Source of the DNA: an uncultured Clostridia bacterium
GTDB lineage: Bacteria > Bacillota > Clostridia > Christensenellales > UBA1242
Reading direction: 5' to 3'
DNA: 64,000 nt
Assembly: GCA_944341445.1 (NCBI GenBank)
Contig: CALVLZ010000010.1
Coordinates: 17,942-81,941 of the forward strand
A program made the translations under genes and the position numbers. Shown here in pieces: positions 17,786 through 25,957 of this stretch; positions within the stretch are counted from its first letter, which is position 1; each line of letters opens with the position of its first letter. Under the pieces are notes generated by a model, which worked only from the letters and a program-made list of their open reading frames with translations, had not been told where the DNA came from and ran no database searches.

Positions 17786-19036
17786 ATGATAAATATACCA
17801 AAGGGTGTGCAAGATGTTTTGCCACAAGATAGTTATAAATGGAAAAAAGTTCAACAAGTAGCATATGATATTGCTAATAAATACAATTTAAAAGAAATTA
17901 AAACACCAATTTTTGAACACACAGAATTGTTTTTAAGAGGCGTTGGTTCTAGCACAGATATTGTTAATAAAGAAATGTACACTTTTTTAGATAAAGGTGA
18001 AAGAAGTTTAACATTAAAACCAGAAGGAACTGCTGGCGTTGTTAGAAGCTTTATTGAAAATTCAATGTATAACGAACCGCTTCCAATTAAAATGTTTTAC
18101 ATAACAAATTGTTTTAGATATGAAAAACCACAAAGAGGAAGATTGCGTCAACATACACAATTTGGTTGTGAAATTTTTGGTGCAGATACTGTTCAAGCAG
18201 ATGTTGAAGCAATATTAATTGCAACAAATTTCTATAGAAGTTTTGGTATTAATCCTGTTGCATATATTAATAATTTGGGCTGTGCAGAGTGTAGAAAAAA
18301 ATATGCACAAGCATTAAAAAATTATTTTGCAAAATATATAAACACAATGTGTCCAGATTGCCAAAAAAGGTTTGAAACAAACCCTTTAAGAATTCTTGAT
18401 TGCAAAGTTGAAGATTGCAAAAAAATTGTTGCCAATGCTCCAAAAATTGGTGATGTTTTGTGTGATGATTGCAAAAACAACTTTAACAAACTTCAAGAGT
18501 TGTTGAAATCTGCAAATGTTAATTTTAAAGTTAACAATATGCTAGTTCGTGGGTTAGATTATTACACAAATCTTGTTTTTGAATTTGTTGATGAAGATAA
18601 AAAACTTGGACAAAATGCTTTAGGCGGTGGCGGAAGATATAACAACTTAGTTGAAGAACTTGGCGGAAAATCCACACCTGTTGTTGGTTTTGGAATTGGA
18701 ATTGAAAGATTATTGTTATATTTGGAAGATAAAGGCATTGAAATTGAAAAAGATAACAATGTTGATGTTTACATTGCAAGTTTAACTGATAATTTAAGTT
18801 ATGTTATTAATGTTGCCGAAACTTTAAGAAAACTTGGATTAAAAGTTGAAATGGATATAGTTAACAGAAGTTTAAAAGCACAATTTAAATATGCAAATAA
18901 ACTTGAAGCAAAATATGTTATAACAATTGGCGAAAATGAAATTTTAAGTAAAAAATTATCTGTTAAAAATATGCAAGATGGTAACCAATACGAAGTAAGC
19001 GTTGAAGAAGTTTTAAAAGGTAACTTAAATGGATAA
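17786..19036 (+). CDS. hisS: Histidyl-tRNA synthetase
   Basis: Class II aminoacyl-tRNA synthetase. Motifs: GVQDVLPQDS at the N-terminus, LKPEGTAGVVRS (motif 2 region), YEKPQRGRLRQHTQFGCE, LVRGLDYYTNLVFE (histidine-binding) and GGGGRYNNLV, then a C-terminal anticodon-binding domain. A cysteine-rich insertion (CPDC, DCKVEDC, CDDC at about 192-235) is common in clostridial enzymes. It has 416 residues. The ATG is preceded by AAAAGGA. It overlaps tcdA by 8 bases; aspS, the frequent downstream neighbour, is absent. Confidence 0.96.
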   Translation: MINIPKGVQDVLPQDSYKWKKVQQVAYDIANKYNLKEIKTPIFEHTELFLRGVGSSTDIVNKEMYTFLDKGERSLTLKPEGTAGVVRSFIENSMYNEPLPIKMFYITNCFRYEKPQRGRLRQHTQFGCEIFGADTVQADVEAILIATNFYRSFGINPVAYINNLGCAECRKKYAQALKNYFAKYINTMCPDCQKRFETNPLRILDCKVEDCKKIVANAPKIGDVLCDDCKNNFNKLQELLKSANVNFKVNNMLVRGLDYYTNLVFEFVDEDKKLGQNALGGGGRYNNLVEELGGKSTPVVGFGIGIERLLLYLEDKGIEIEKDNNVDVYIASLTDNLSYVINVAETLRKLGLKVEMDIVNRSLKAQFKYANKLEAKYVITIGENEILSKKLSVKNMQDGNQYEVSVEEVLKGNLNG

Positions 19037-19712
19037 TTGGAAAAAAAGAACAGAATTGTTAGTGGGTGAAAGCGGAATAAACAAATTAAGCAATTCATCT
19101 GTTTGCGTTTTTGGAATAGGTGGAGTTGGCGGATATGTTTGCGAAATGCTTGTTCGTGCTGGAATTGAAAACATAACAATTGTTGATTTTGATAAAGTTG
19201 ATGAAACAAACATTAATCGTCAGATAATTGCAACAACCTTAACAATTGGAAAAAATAAATGCGATGTTATGCGTGATAGATTAAAAAGCATAAACCAAAA
19301 CGTTGTTGTTGATGCAAAAAATGTTAAATTTGGCGAAGAAACAATTGATTTTTGCTTTGATAAACATTATGATTTTGTTGTTGATGCAATAGATATGGTT
19401 AAAAATAAAACACTGCTTATTAGTTATTGCAAAAGTAATAATATACCAATTATTAGTGCAATGGGTGCGGGAAATAGAGTTGGAGTTCCCAAATTTGAAA
19501 TTGGTGATATTTTCAAAGCTTATAACGATGGTTTAGCAAAAGTTATGAGAAAAAATCTTAAAAATTTGGGAATAAATAAACATATATGTGCCTATACTAC
19601 AGAATTAGCAAGTGCAAACAATAATTCAACAGATATTGGAAGCATATCATATTATCCAGCAATGTGTGGATGTGTGATTTCTGCATACGTCGTTAATGAA
19701 TTATTAAAATAA
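19029..19712 (+). CDS. tcdA: E1-like tRNA threonylcarbamoyladenosine dehydratase TcdA
   Basis: A ThiF/MoeB-type adenylating enzyme. The N-terminus has VCVFGIGGVGGYVCEML (ATP-binding Rossmann motif), then DFDKVDETNINRQ, and a later DAIDMVKNK. The RTELLVGESGINKL start is typical of TcdA (CsdL), which cyclises the t6A37 base of tRNAs using ATP. It has 227 residues, slightly short for the family (about 250-270). It overlaps hisS. Sulfur-carrier activation is a possible alternative, but no ThiS/MoaD gene is nearby. Confidence 0.87.
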   Translation: MDNWKKRTELLVGESGINKLSNSSVCVFGIGGVGGYVCEMLVRAGIENITIVDFDKVDETNINRQIIATTLTIGKNKCDVMRDRLKSINQNVVVDAKNVKFGEETIDFCFDKHYDFVVDAIDMVKNKTLLISYCKSNNIPIISAMGAGNRVGVPKFEIGDIFKAYNDGLAKVMRKNLKNLGINKHICAYTTELASANNNSTDIGSISYYPAMCGCVISAYVVNELLK

Positions 19713-19743
19713 TGAATTATAAATTTAATAAAGGAGATTGTGT

Positions 19744-20064
19744 ATGAGTAAGCAAATTTTAGAAAAAGATTTTGAAAAAGAAGTTTTAAACAGTGATAAA
19801 ATAACTATTGTTGATTTTTTTGCAACTTGGTGTATGCCTTGCAAAATGCTTTCACAAGTTCTAGTGGACGTTGAAAGTGAATTGCCAAAGAATGTTCAAA
19901 TTGTTAAAATTGATGTTGACCAAAATATGAATTTGGCAAAACAATTTGGAATTATGAGTGTTCCAACACTTTTGGTTGTTAAAAATGGTGAAGTTATTGA
20001 AAAAACAATGGGATTTAAACAAGCAAACGAAATTATTGAATTAGCAAATAAATATGTCGATTAA
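19744..20064 (+). CDS. trxA: Thioredoxin with a WCMPC active site
   Basis: A 106-residue thioredoxin-fold protein. The redox site reads TWCMPCK where classical thioredoxin has WCGPC; the cis-proline segment MSVPTLLVV is present. Met in place of Gly may change the redox potential (inference). ATG 19744 is preferred because AAGGAG (19731-19736) is spaced 7 bases before it; the frame could open at TTG 19738. It lies between tcdA and the iron-sulfur operon and ends in a terminator. Confidence 0.92.
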   Translation: MSKQILEKDFEKEVLNSDKITIVDFFATWCMPCKMLSQVLVDVESELPKNVQIVKIDVDQNMNLAKQFGIMSVPTLLVVKNGEVIEKTMGFKQANEIIELANKYVD

Positions 20065-20066
20065 TT

Positions 20067-20093
20067 AAAGCGGAAATTTTAACCGCTTTTTTT
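20067..20093 (+). terminator. Rho-independent terminator after trxA
   Basis: AAAGCGG (20067-20073) pairs with CCGCTTT (20083-20089) and is followed by T residues. Confidence 0.85.
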
Positions 20094-20115
20094 ATTAATA
20101 ATTAAACAAAACCTA

Positions 20116-20144
20116 TTGACAGTGCTTTTATTAATTGCTAAAAT
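20116..20144 (+). promoter_or_regulatory. Promoter of the rrf2-iscS-iscU operon
   Basis: TTGACA (a perfect -35, 20116-20121), a 17-bp spacer and TAAAAT (20139-20144) with extended TGC. Rrf2/IscR proteins usually repress their own operon from sites overlapping such promoters; I could not define an operator here. Confidence 0.88.
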
Positions 20145-20172
20145 AAATCAGACTAAAAAGGTAGGAATTTGA

Positions 20173-20577
20173 ATGAAACTTTCAACAAAAGGTAGATATG
20201 GCTTAAAAGCAATGTATTTTTTAGCAAAATTTCAAAGCGAAAAACAAGTTATAAGCATATCGGAACTTTCAAAGTTAACACAAACATCCGATGCATATCT
20301 AGAAAAAATTATGTCTAAACTAAAAAAGAATGGTTTGGTTAAATCTTACAGGGGTGCTAGTGGTGGTTATGTGTTAGCAAAAAACACTAACTTAATAACT
20401 ATTGGTGAAATTTTAAATGTTTTAGAAGATGGATTGTTGGTTTCAGATTGCACAACAAAATGCACAGAAAAAACTTGTCCTAATAAAAACATTTTCAAAT
20501 TTATCGATGGAGAAATAAACAAAGTTTTAAACAAAATAACATTAAAACAAATGGTGGAAGGTAAGGAACATGAATAA
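20173..20577 (+). CDS. iscR: Rrf2-family transcriptional regulator (IscR-like)
   Basis: A 134-residue winged-helix regulator. The N-terminus [14 protein letters not shown] and the recognition segment [25 protein letters not shown] are family signatures. Three cysteines in the pattern C-x3-C-x4-C (about residues 93-102) fit an iron-sulfur cluster site like that of IscR, though CymR-type members lack it. It probably senses cluster supply and controls the downstream iscS and iscU genes, which it overlaps by 8 bases. The start is ATG with GTAGGA upstream. Confidence 0.9.
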   Translation: MKLSTKGRYGLKAMYFLAKFQSEKQVISISELSKLTQTSDAYLEKIMSKLKKNGLVKSYRGASGGYVLAKNTNLITIGEILNVLEDGLLVSDCTTKCTEKTCPNKNIFKFIDGEINKVLNKITLKQMVEGKEHE

Positions 20578-21751
20578 ACAAGTATATTTAGATAATGCTG
20601 CAACAACAAGTGTAAGACAAGAAGTTTTAAACGAAATGATTCCATATTTTACAAATATTTATGGAAATTCTAACTCTTTGCACTCTTTTGGTAGAGAAGC
20701 TTGTGCTGGAGTAGATAACGCACGTGATATTGTTGCAAAAGCAATTAATGCAGAAAGAAATGAAATATATTTCACATCTGGCGGAACAGAAAGCAACAAC
20801 TGGGCATTAAAAGGTGTTGCATATGCAAACGCTAAAAAAGGAAAGCATATAATAAGCACAAAAATTGAACATCACAGTGTTTTGGAAACATTGGGGCAAC
20901 TTGAAAGAGAAGGTTTTGAAGTAACATATCTTGATGTTGACGATGAAGGTTTAGTTGATATTGCTCAACTTTTACACGAAATTAGAAAAGATACTATTTT
21001 AGTTTCAATTATGAGTGTTAATAATGAAGTTGGCACAATTCAACATATAAAAACAATTGGACAATTGTGTAAAGAACATAACATATATTTCCACACAGAT
21101 GCGGTTCAAGCAATGGGAACAATAAAATTTGATGTTAAAGATATGAACATAGATTTAATGAGTATGTCTTCTCATAAAATTCACGGACCAAAAGGTGTTG
21201 GCGCTTTATATGTTAAAAAGAATGTTCCAATTGCAAAATTTATGCTAGGTGGAGAACAAGAATTTAACAGACGTGGGGGAACAACAAACGTTCCTGCTGT
21301 TGTTGGCTTTGGAAAAGCATTGCAACTAACAGAAGAAGAATTAGATTTTAATAATAAAAAATTAACAGAAATTAGTTCATATTTCACAAAGAAAGTGGAA
21401 TATATGATTCCAGACGTTAAAGTTAATGGTTGCTTAACACAAAAATCACCTGCAATTGTTAACATATCTTTTAAGTATGTTGAAGGTGAAAGCATTTTAA
21501 TGATGCTAGATATGCAAGGAATTGCTGTTTCAACAGGTTCTGCTTGTGCATCTGGTTCTTTATCAAAATCTCACGTTTTAAAAGCAATGGGCTTATCTCA
21601 TGCAGATATTAATGGTGCAATAAGATTCTCATTTTCAACAGATATAACTAAAAATGATGTTGATTATGTTGTTGAAAAATTAGAAGCAATTGTTAAAAGA
21701 TTAAGAGAAATGAGTCCGTTAACAAAAAGAAACAAAAAGGGAGAAAAATAA
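20570..21751 (+). CDS. iscS: Cysteine desulfurase IscS/NifS
   Basis: PLP enzyme that removes sulfur from L-cysteine for iron-sulfur cluster assembly. It has TGGTESNN-type substrate loop [12 protein letters not shown], the PLP lysine in [15 protein letters not shown], and the persulfide-forming Cys in [10 protein letters not shown]. It has 393 residues, a normal length. The ATG overlaps the regulator gene, and the stop overlaps the iscU start by one base, so all three genes are translated as a tight unit. Confidence 0.95.
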   Translation: MNKQVYLDNAATTSVRQEVLNEMIPYFTNIYGNSNSLHSFGREACAGVDNARDIVAKAINAERNEIYFTSGGTESNNWALKGVAYANAKKGKHIISTKIEHHSVLETLGQLEREGFEVTYLDVDDEGLVDIAQLLHEIRKDTILVSIMSVNNEVGTIQHIKTIGQLCKEHNIYFHTDAVQAMGTIKFDVKDMNIDLMSMSSHKIHGPKGVGALYVKKNVPIAKFMLGGEQEFNRRGGTTNVPAVVGFGKALQLTEEELDFNNKKLTEISSYFTKKVEYMIPDVKVNGCLTQKSPAIVNISFKYVEGESILMMLDMQGIAVSTGSACASGSLSKSHVLKAMGLSHADINGAIRFSFSTDITKNDVDYVVEKLEAIVKRLREMSPLTKRNKKGEK

Positions 21752-22347
21752 TGTATAACGAAAAAGTAATGCAAATTTTTTCAAATCCTAAACACGTTGG
21801 CGAAATGAAAAACGCAAGCGGTGTTGGAATGGTTGGAAATGAAGTTTGTGGCGATATTATGAAACTTTATATTAAAGTTAACGAAAAAGAAGAGATTGTG
21901 GATGCATCCTTCAAAACTTTTGGTTGTGCTGCAGCAATTGTTTCTAGTTCTGTTGCTTGCGATTTGATTATTGGAAAAACAATTGAAGAAGCTTTAAAAT
22001 TAAAAAATAGTGATATTATCGAATATATTGGAGAATTGCCTTCACAAAAAATTCATTGCAGTATGCTTGCAAAAGAGGCTTTAGAAGAAGCTGTTAAAGA
22101 TTATAGAAAAAAGCAAGAAAAGCTTGCAAAAAAAGAAGCAGAAGTTAAAACCGAAAAACAAGCAAAACAAACAAAAAATGCAGATAAAAAAGAAGAAAAA
22201 ATAGATACTAAAGCAGATAAAAAGGCAACTTTAAGCAAATTATCAAGCATAACAAACAAATTAAAAGATAATAAAGAAAAAAAAGAAGATAAAAAAACAA
22301 ACAAATTGAAAGATTTATCTAATAAAATTAAAAATTTGAAAAAATAA
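21751..22347 (+). CDS. iscU: Iron-sulfur cluster scaffold IscU/NifU N-domain with lysine-rich tail
   Basis: Residues 1-120 are a standard scaffold: FSNPKHVGEMKNASGVG, EVCGDIMKLY, FGCAAAIVSSS and HCSMLAKEAL carry the three cluster-ligating cysteines. The Asp after the first Cys (CGD) is present. Residues about 120-198 form a low-complexity tail of Lys, Glu, Asp and Ala. Typical scaffolds of this family end near 120-145 residues, so the tail is unusual. It may bind nucleic acid or partners, or be tolerated low-complexity drift. It ends the operon. Confidence 0.9.
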   Translation: MYNEKVMQIFSNPKHVGEMKNASGVGMVGNEVCGDIMKLYIKVNEKEEIVDASFKTFGCAAAIVSSSVACDLIIGKTIEEALKLKNSDIIEYIGELPSQKIHCSMLAKEALEEAVKDYRKKQEKLAKKEAEVKTEKQAKQTKNADKKEEKIDTKADKKATLSKLSSITNKLKDNKEKKEDKKTNKLKDLSNKIKNLKK

Positions 22348-22440
22348 TTTAACTTGCCAAATTTTGTCATATTTTAAAACTTATTTAACAAATAATTTAA
22401 ACCAAACAACACATAATAATTAAAAACAAAGGAGATTATT

Positions 22441-22578
22441 ATGAAAGAAGGTTTAATTCTAGGAATGGCAATTGGAATAATTGCGGGTGCTGTTATTGTT
22501 GGAAGTAGCAAAAAAGCACAAGATATTGTTGAAAAAGGCAAAAAAGCAGTTAAAAAGAAAATTGAAAAAATGCAATAA
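22441..22578 (+). CDS. Short YtxH-like membrane protein
   Basis: A 45-residue reading frame with a strong AAAGGAG site (22430-22436). It has a glycine-rich hydrophobic segment (residues 5-21, containing LGMAIGIIAGAVIVG) followed by a lysine-rich helical tail. This is the layout of small YtxH/general-stress membrane proteins. Its function is not known. It sits alone between iscU and ruvX and is followed by a terminator. Confidence 0.7.
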   Translation: MKEGLILGMAIGIIAGAVIVGSSKKAQDIVEKGKKAVKKKIEKMQ

Positions 22579-22591
22579 TAAAATATACTTT

Positions 22592-22631
22592 AAAGGATTT
22601 TTATGTAAATAATCATAAAAATCTTTTTTTT
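22592..22631 (+). terminator. Rho-independent terminator after the YtxH-like gene
   Basis: AAAGGATTTTTATG (22592-22605) pairs with CATAAAAATCTTTT (22614-22627) with one G-T wobble, followed by a T run. Confidence 0.82.
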
Positions 22632-22664
22632 AAATAAAAATTAGTGGCTTAAAATAAAAAAATA

Positions 22665-22673
22665 TGGTAATAT
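22665..22673 (+). promoter_or_regulatory. Extended -10 directly in front of ruvX
   Basis: TGG followed by TAATAT, identical to the rplS extended -10. The -35 region is poor (TGGCTT). Predicted transcription starts at about 22680, the first base of the ruvX ATG. Confidence 0.5.
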
Positions 22674-22679
22674 TTGGGT

Positions 22680-23105
22680 ATGGATGCATATTATAGAACT
22701 ATGTCACTAGATTTAGGCGATGTGAGAATTGGAATTGCAATTAGCGATATTATGGGAATAGTTGCAAACGGTTTGGAAACATACACACGCATAAATTTGG
22801 GAAAAGACATAAATCACATTGTTAATTTAATAAATCAAAACAATGTTAAAGTTGTTGTTCTTGGTTTGCCATTAAATATGGATGGAACTAAGGGTGAAAG
22901 GGTTGAAAAAACATACTCGTTTGCCAAAGAACTTCAAAAGCATACCGATGTTAAAATTGATTATATTGATGAACGCTTAACTTCAGTTGCCGCAGAAAAG
23001 GTTTTAATATCGGCCGATGTTTCTCGTAAAAAACGCAAAAATGTAATAGATAAAATGGCTGCAACCATAATGTTACAAGATTATTTGAATATGCATACAA
23101 GATAG
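22680..23105 (+). CDS. ruvX: Pre-16S rRNA nuclease RuvX/YqgF
   Basis: RNase H-like fold nuclease that completes the 5' end of 16S rRNA. The motif MSLDLGDVRIGIAISD holds the first catalytic Asp, GLPLNMDGTKGERV is the central signature, and YIDERLTS supplies the next acidic residue. ATG 22680 gives 142 residues; the next ATG (22701) would cut into the first beta strand. No ribosome binding site precedes 22680, and an extended -10 lies just upstream, so translation may be leaderless. ruvX followed by a DUF1292 gene is the usual Firmicutes order. Confidence 0.9.
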   Translation: MDAYYRTMSLDLGDVRIGIAISDIMGIVANGLETYTRINLGKDINHIVNLINQNNVKVVVLGLPLNMDGTKGERVEKTYSFAKELQKHTDVKIDYIDERLTSVAAEKVLISADVSRKKRKNVIDKMAATIMLQDYLNMHTR

Positions 23106-23165
23106 TGCTTTAGCACAATTTTTAAATATTCAAACGCACAAAAAGTGCAAAAAAGGGGAGATAAT

Positions 23166-23492
23166 ATGAGTAAAGAAGAACAAAAATCACCAATTGAAAT
23201 GCTTTTGGATGAAAACAACACTGAAAATTTAAAAATGTATGATGAAGACAACAACCTTGTTGAATTTGAACAAATTGCAATCATTCCAATTGCAGATAAA
23301 ATTTATGCAATTTTAAAACCTGTTGAAAAAAGAGAAGACTTAGATGACGACCAAGCAATTGTTGTTGCTGTTGACACAATTGATGATGAAGATTGCCTTG
23401 TTGAAGTTTACGATGAAGAAATAATTGATAAAGTATTTGATGAATACTATGAATTATTAAAAGAAGAAGGCATTAAAGTAGACGAAGAATAA
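23166..23492 (+). CDS. DUF1292 acidic protein (YrzB-like)
   Basis: A 108-residue, very acidic protein. The central segment (EFEQIAIIPIADKIYAIL then KPVEKREDLDDDQ) is the DUF1292 pattern. These proteins follow ruvX in most Firmicutes; their function is unknown. ATG 23166 is chosen because GGGGAG (23155-23160) precedes it; a GTG at 23145 would add seven residues. A long stem-loop terminator follows. Confidence 0.87.
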   Translation: MSKEEQKSPIEMLLDENNTENLKMYDEDNNLVEFEQIAIIPIADKIYAILKPVEKREDLDDDQAIVVAVDTIDDEDCLVEVYDEEIIDKVFDEYYELLKEEGIKVDEE

Positions 23493-23499
23493 AACCATA

Positions 23500-23546
23500 A
23501 AAACTTAGTAGTTAATTATTTAATTATTAAGTTTTTTATTTTTTCA
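23500..23546 (+). terminator. Rho-independent terminator after the DUF1292 gene
   Basis: A 16-bp stem (23500-23515 with 23522-23537, two G-T wobbles) with a 6-base loop and T-rich tail. Confidence 0.8.
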
Positions 23547-23554
23547 TAAAAATG

Positions 23555-23583
23555 TTGCATATATAAAATTTATTTGATATAAT
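23555..23583 (+). promoter_or_regulatory. rpsB-tsf promoter
   Basis: TTGCAT (23555-23560), a 17-bp spacer and TATAAT (23578-23583) with extended TGA. Transcription is predicted near 23590, leaving a leader of about 110 bases. Confidence 0.88.
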
Positions 23584-23589
23584 AAATCG

Positions 23590-23697
23590 TTTGAAAATTA
23601 CACACTCGGCACAATTTAATTGCTGTTGCTTTAAATTTAAAGTTGCAATTAGAGCTATAAAGTGAGCGAGGAGGATAAAAAACAAGGAGGATTAAAA
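23590..23697 (+). promoter_or_regulatory. Structured leader of rpsB (candidate S2 autoregulatory RNA)
   Basis: Nested helices can be drawn: CTCG (23605-23608) with CGAG (23667-23670); CAC (23610-23612) with GTG (23662-23664); AATTGC (23618-23623) with GCAATT (23645-23650); and CTTTAAA (23629-23635) with TTTAAAG (23636-23642). The outer helix ends in a first GAGGAGG, 10 bases before the true AAGGAGG of rpsB. rpsB operons in many bacteria are repressed by S2 binding its leader; this layout would allow that, but no protein binding is shown. Confidence 0.5.
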
Positions 23698-23700
23698 AAA

Positions 23701-24480
23701 ATGGCTGTAATTTCAATGAAACAATTGCTTGAAGCAGGCGTACATTTTGGTCACCAAACAAGAAAATGGAATCCTAAAATGGCACCTTATATCTTCACAG
23801 CAAGAAATGATATTCATATTATTAATTTGGAGGAAACTGTTGTTCTTGTTGATAAAGCATATGAATTTATCAAACAACAAGCAAAAGAAGGAAAAATTAT
23901 TCTTTTTGTTGGAACTAAAAAACAAGCACAACAAGCAATTGCTGATGAAGCAAAACGTTGCGGAATGTACTACATTAACTCTCGTTGGTTAGGTGGAACA
24001 TTAACAAACTTCAAAACAATCAAATCTAGAATTGAAAGATTAAACAAAATTAATCAAATGGAAAAAGTTGGAGAATTTAATTTATTACCTAAAAAAGAAG
24101 TTATTAAATTAATTCAAGAACGTGACAAATTAGAGAAAAACATTGGCGGAATTAAAGATATGCCAAGAATTCCTGATGTTATGTTTGTTGTTGACACTAA
24201 AAAAGAACACATTGCTGTTAAAGAAGCAAAAAGTTTAGGAATTCCTGTTGTTGCATTAATCGATACTAACTGCGACCCAGATTTAGTTGATTATGTAATT
24301 CCTGGAAACGATGATGCAATTCGTGCAGTAAGCTTAATTGCTGGAGCAATGGCTAATGCTGTTATTGAAGCTCGTGAAGGAACAGTTGTTAACAGCGAAA
24401 ACGCTGAAGAAGCAGCTGCAACTGAAACAGTTGAAAACGAAGAAGCTAAAGTTGAAGAAACAGAAAAAGTTAACGAATAA
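23701..24480 (+). CDS. rpsB: Small ribosomal subunit protein uS2
   Basis: uS2 joins the head and body of the 30S subunit. Diagnostic segments are [49 protein letters not shown], and [20 protein letters not shown]. The start is ATG 23701, with AAGGAGG (23684-23690) upstream; an in-frame GTG at 23662 lies within the leader helix and would add 13 residues. There is an acidic C-terminal tail. It has 259 residues. It is followed by tsf, as in almost all bacteria. Confidence 0.97.
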   Translation: MAVISMKQLLEAGVHFGHQTRKWNPKMAPYIFTARNDIHIINLEETVVLVDKAYEFIKQQAKEGKIILFVGTKKQAQQAIADEAKRCGMYYINSRWLGGTLTNFKTIKSRIERLNKINQMEKVGEFNLLPKKEVIKLIQERDKLEKNIGGIKDMPRIPDVMFVVDTKKEHIAVKEAKSLGIPVVALIDTNCDPDLVDYVIPGNDDAIRAVSLIAGAMANAVIEAREGTVVNSENAEEAAATETVENEEAKVEETEKVNE

Positions 24481-24497
24481 TTAGGAAGGTAAAATTT

Positions 24498-25145
24498 ATG
24501 ATTTCAGCACAAGATGTAAAAAAATTACGTGATAGAACTAATGCTGGTATGCAAAAATGCAAAGAAGCATTGGAAGCTTGCAACGGAGATTTAGATAAAG
24601 CAGCAGAATGGTTAAGAGAAAAAGGTGTTGCTGCTGCTGCTAAAAAAGCAGATAGAATTGCTGCAGAAGGTATGGTTCAATCATACATTCATATGGGTGG
24701 TAAAATTGGTGTTTTAGTTGAAGTTAACTGCGAAACAGATTTTGCTTCAAAAAGTGAAAACTTTAAAGAACTTTGCAAAAATATTGCACTACAAATTGCT
24801 GCTGCAAAACCATTGTATTTAAACACACAAGAGGTTCCTGCAGATGCTATTGAACACGAAAAAGAAATTTTAAAAGCTCAAGCATTAAACGAAGGGAAAC
24901 CTGAAAAAGTTATTGATAGAATTGTTGAAGGTGGAATTAAAAAATTCTACAAAGAAAACTGCTTAATGGAACAAGAATATGTTAAAGATCCTAAGAAAAC
25001 AATCACAGATGTTATCAATGATGCAGTTTTAGTTATCGGCGAAAAAATTAGCGTTAGACGTTTCACAAGATATGAAATGGGTGAAGGTTTAGAAAAACGT
25101 CAAGAAAATTTTGCTGATGAAGTTTTAAGCCAAATGAAAGGTTAA
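24498..25145 (+). CDS. tsf: Elongation factor Ts
   Basis: EF-Ts is the nucleotide exchange factor of EF-Tu. The N-terminal UBA domain ([19 protein letters not shown]), the EF-Tu contact segment ([12 protein letters not shown]) and the C-terminal part are typical. It has 215 residues, the short form found in many Firmicutes. The ATG has AGGAAGG upstream. A strong terminator follows, so the operon ends here; pyrH, which normally comes next, is absent from the window. Confidence 0.97.
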   Translation: MISAQDVKKLRDRTNAGMQKCKEALEACNGDLDKAAEWLREKGVAAAAKKADRIAAEGMVQSYIHMGGKIGVLVEVNCETDFASKSENFKELCKNIALQIAAAKPLYLNTQEVPADAIEHEKEILKAQALNEGKPEKVIDRIVEGGIKKFYKENCLMEQEYVKDPKKTITDVINDAVLVIGEKISVRRFTRYEMGEGLEKRQENFADEVLSQMKG

Positions 25146-25149
25146 TATA

Positions 25150-25181
25150 AAAATCACTTAGATTTCTAAGTGATTTTTTTG
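25150..25181 (+). terminator. Rho-independent terminator after tsf
   Basis: AAAATCACTTAG (25150-25161) pairs with CTAAGTGATTTT (25166-25177) around a 4-base loop and runs into T residues. Confidence 0.9.
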
Positions 25182-25321
25182 TTTTGTGTTATTAAAAATA
25201 AATTAAATTAAATTTTTTGTTATATTTAGTGTTTTTAAGTTTAAATTGTTTACGATTTTATTGATTAAAATTGCATATTTTGATACTATAATTATATTAT
25301 AAAAAAACAAGTAGGTGTAAA

Positions 25322-25891
25322 ATGTATACAGAGGAAATTGAATTATTTTTAGAAGAATATAAAGAAAATTTGCAAAAATCAAAAAGTCATTTATCAGATG
25401 AATTAATTCAAATTAGAGCAGGTCGTGCAAACCCAAGAATTGTTGAACGTGTTATGGTTGATTATTATGGCACTTTAACTCCATTAAATCAAATGGCAAC
25501 AATTAGTGCACCAGAACCAAGAATGGTTGTGGTTTCTTTGTGGGATATTTCTATGATTAAAGCTGCAAGCAAAGCAATAGAAGCTGCTAATTTAGGCGTT
25601 AATCCAAGTGATGATGGCAGAGTTATTAGATTAATTTTCCCAATCTTAACAGAAGAAAGAAGAAGAGAATTAATGAAAGATGTTAATAAACTTGTGGAAT
25701 CTGCTAAAGTTACTTGTAGAAACGCAAGAAGAGATGTGTTGGACGAATTTAAGAAGTTGAAAAAAGATGGTTCAATTTCAGAAGATGAAATGGATAGACT
25801 AGAAAAAGACGTTCAAAAACAACTTGACGATATGATTTTAAGCATTGATAAAATGCAACAATTAAAAGAAAAAGACATTATGGAAATTTAA
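25322..25891 (+). CDS. frr: Ribosome recycling factor
   Basis: RRF splits post-termination ribosomes together with EF-G. Motifs: IRAGRANPRIVERVMVDYYGT, ISAPEPRMVVVSLWD, RLIFPILTEERRREL and the C-terminal helix. It has 189 residues. The ATG is preceded by GTAGGTG. A TATAAT at 25287-25292 lies 35 bases upstream but has no good -35. It is separated from tsf by a terminator and 176 AT-rich bases where pyrH would be expected. Confidence 0.96.
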   Translation: MYTEEIELFLEEYKENLQKSKSHLSDELIQIRAGRANPRIVERVMVDYYGTLTPLNQMATISAPEPRMVVVSLWDISMIKAASKAIEAANLGVNPSDDGRVIRLIFPILTEERRRELMKDVNKLVESAKVTCRNARRDVLDEFKKLKKDGSISEDEMDRLEKDVQKQLDDMILSIDKMQQLKEKDIMEI

Positions 25892-25957
25892 TAAGCATAT
25901 ACTATTTTAATATTGTTTTTAAATTTTCAATAAAAGGCAATATTAATCGGAGAAATT

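Noticed and set aside
23105..23126. GTGC-TTTA-GCAC hairpin after ruvX
   Set aside because: Only four base pairs and a weak T tract; not enough to call a terminator. ruvX and the DUF1292 gene may be co-transcribed.
25261..25292. Promoter for frr with TTGATT and TATAAT
   Set aside because: The spacer would be 20 bp and the alternative TTGCAT is only 10 bp away; not counted as a feature although frr must have a promoter after the tsf terminator.
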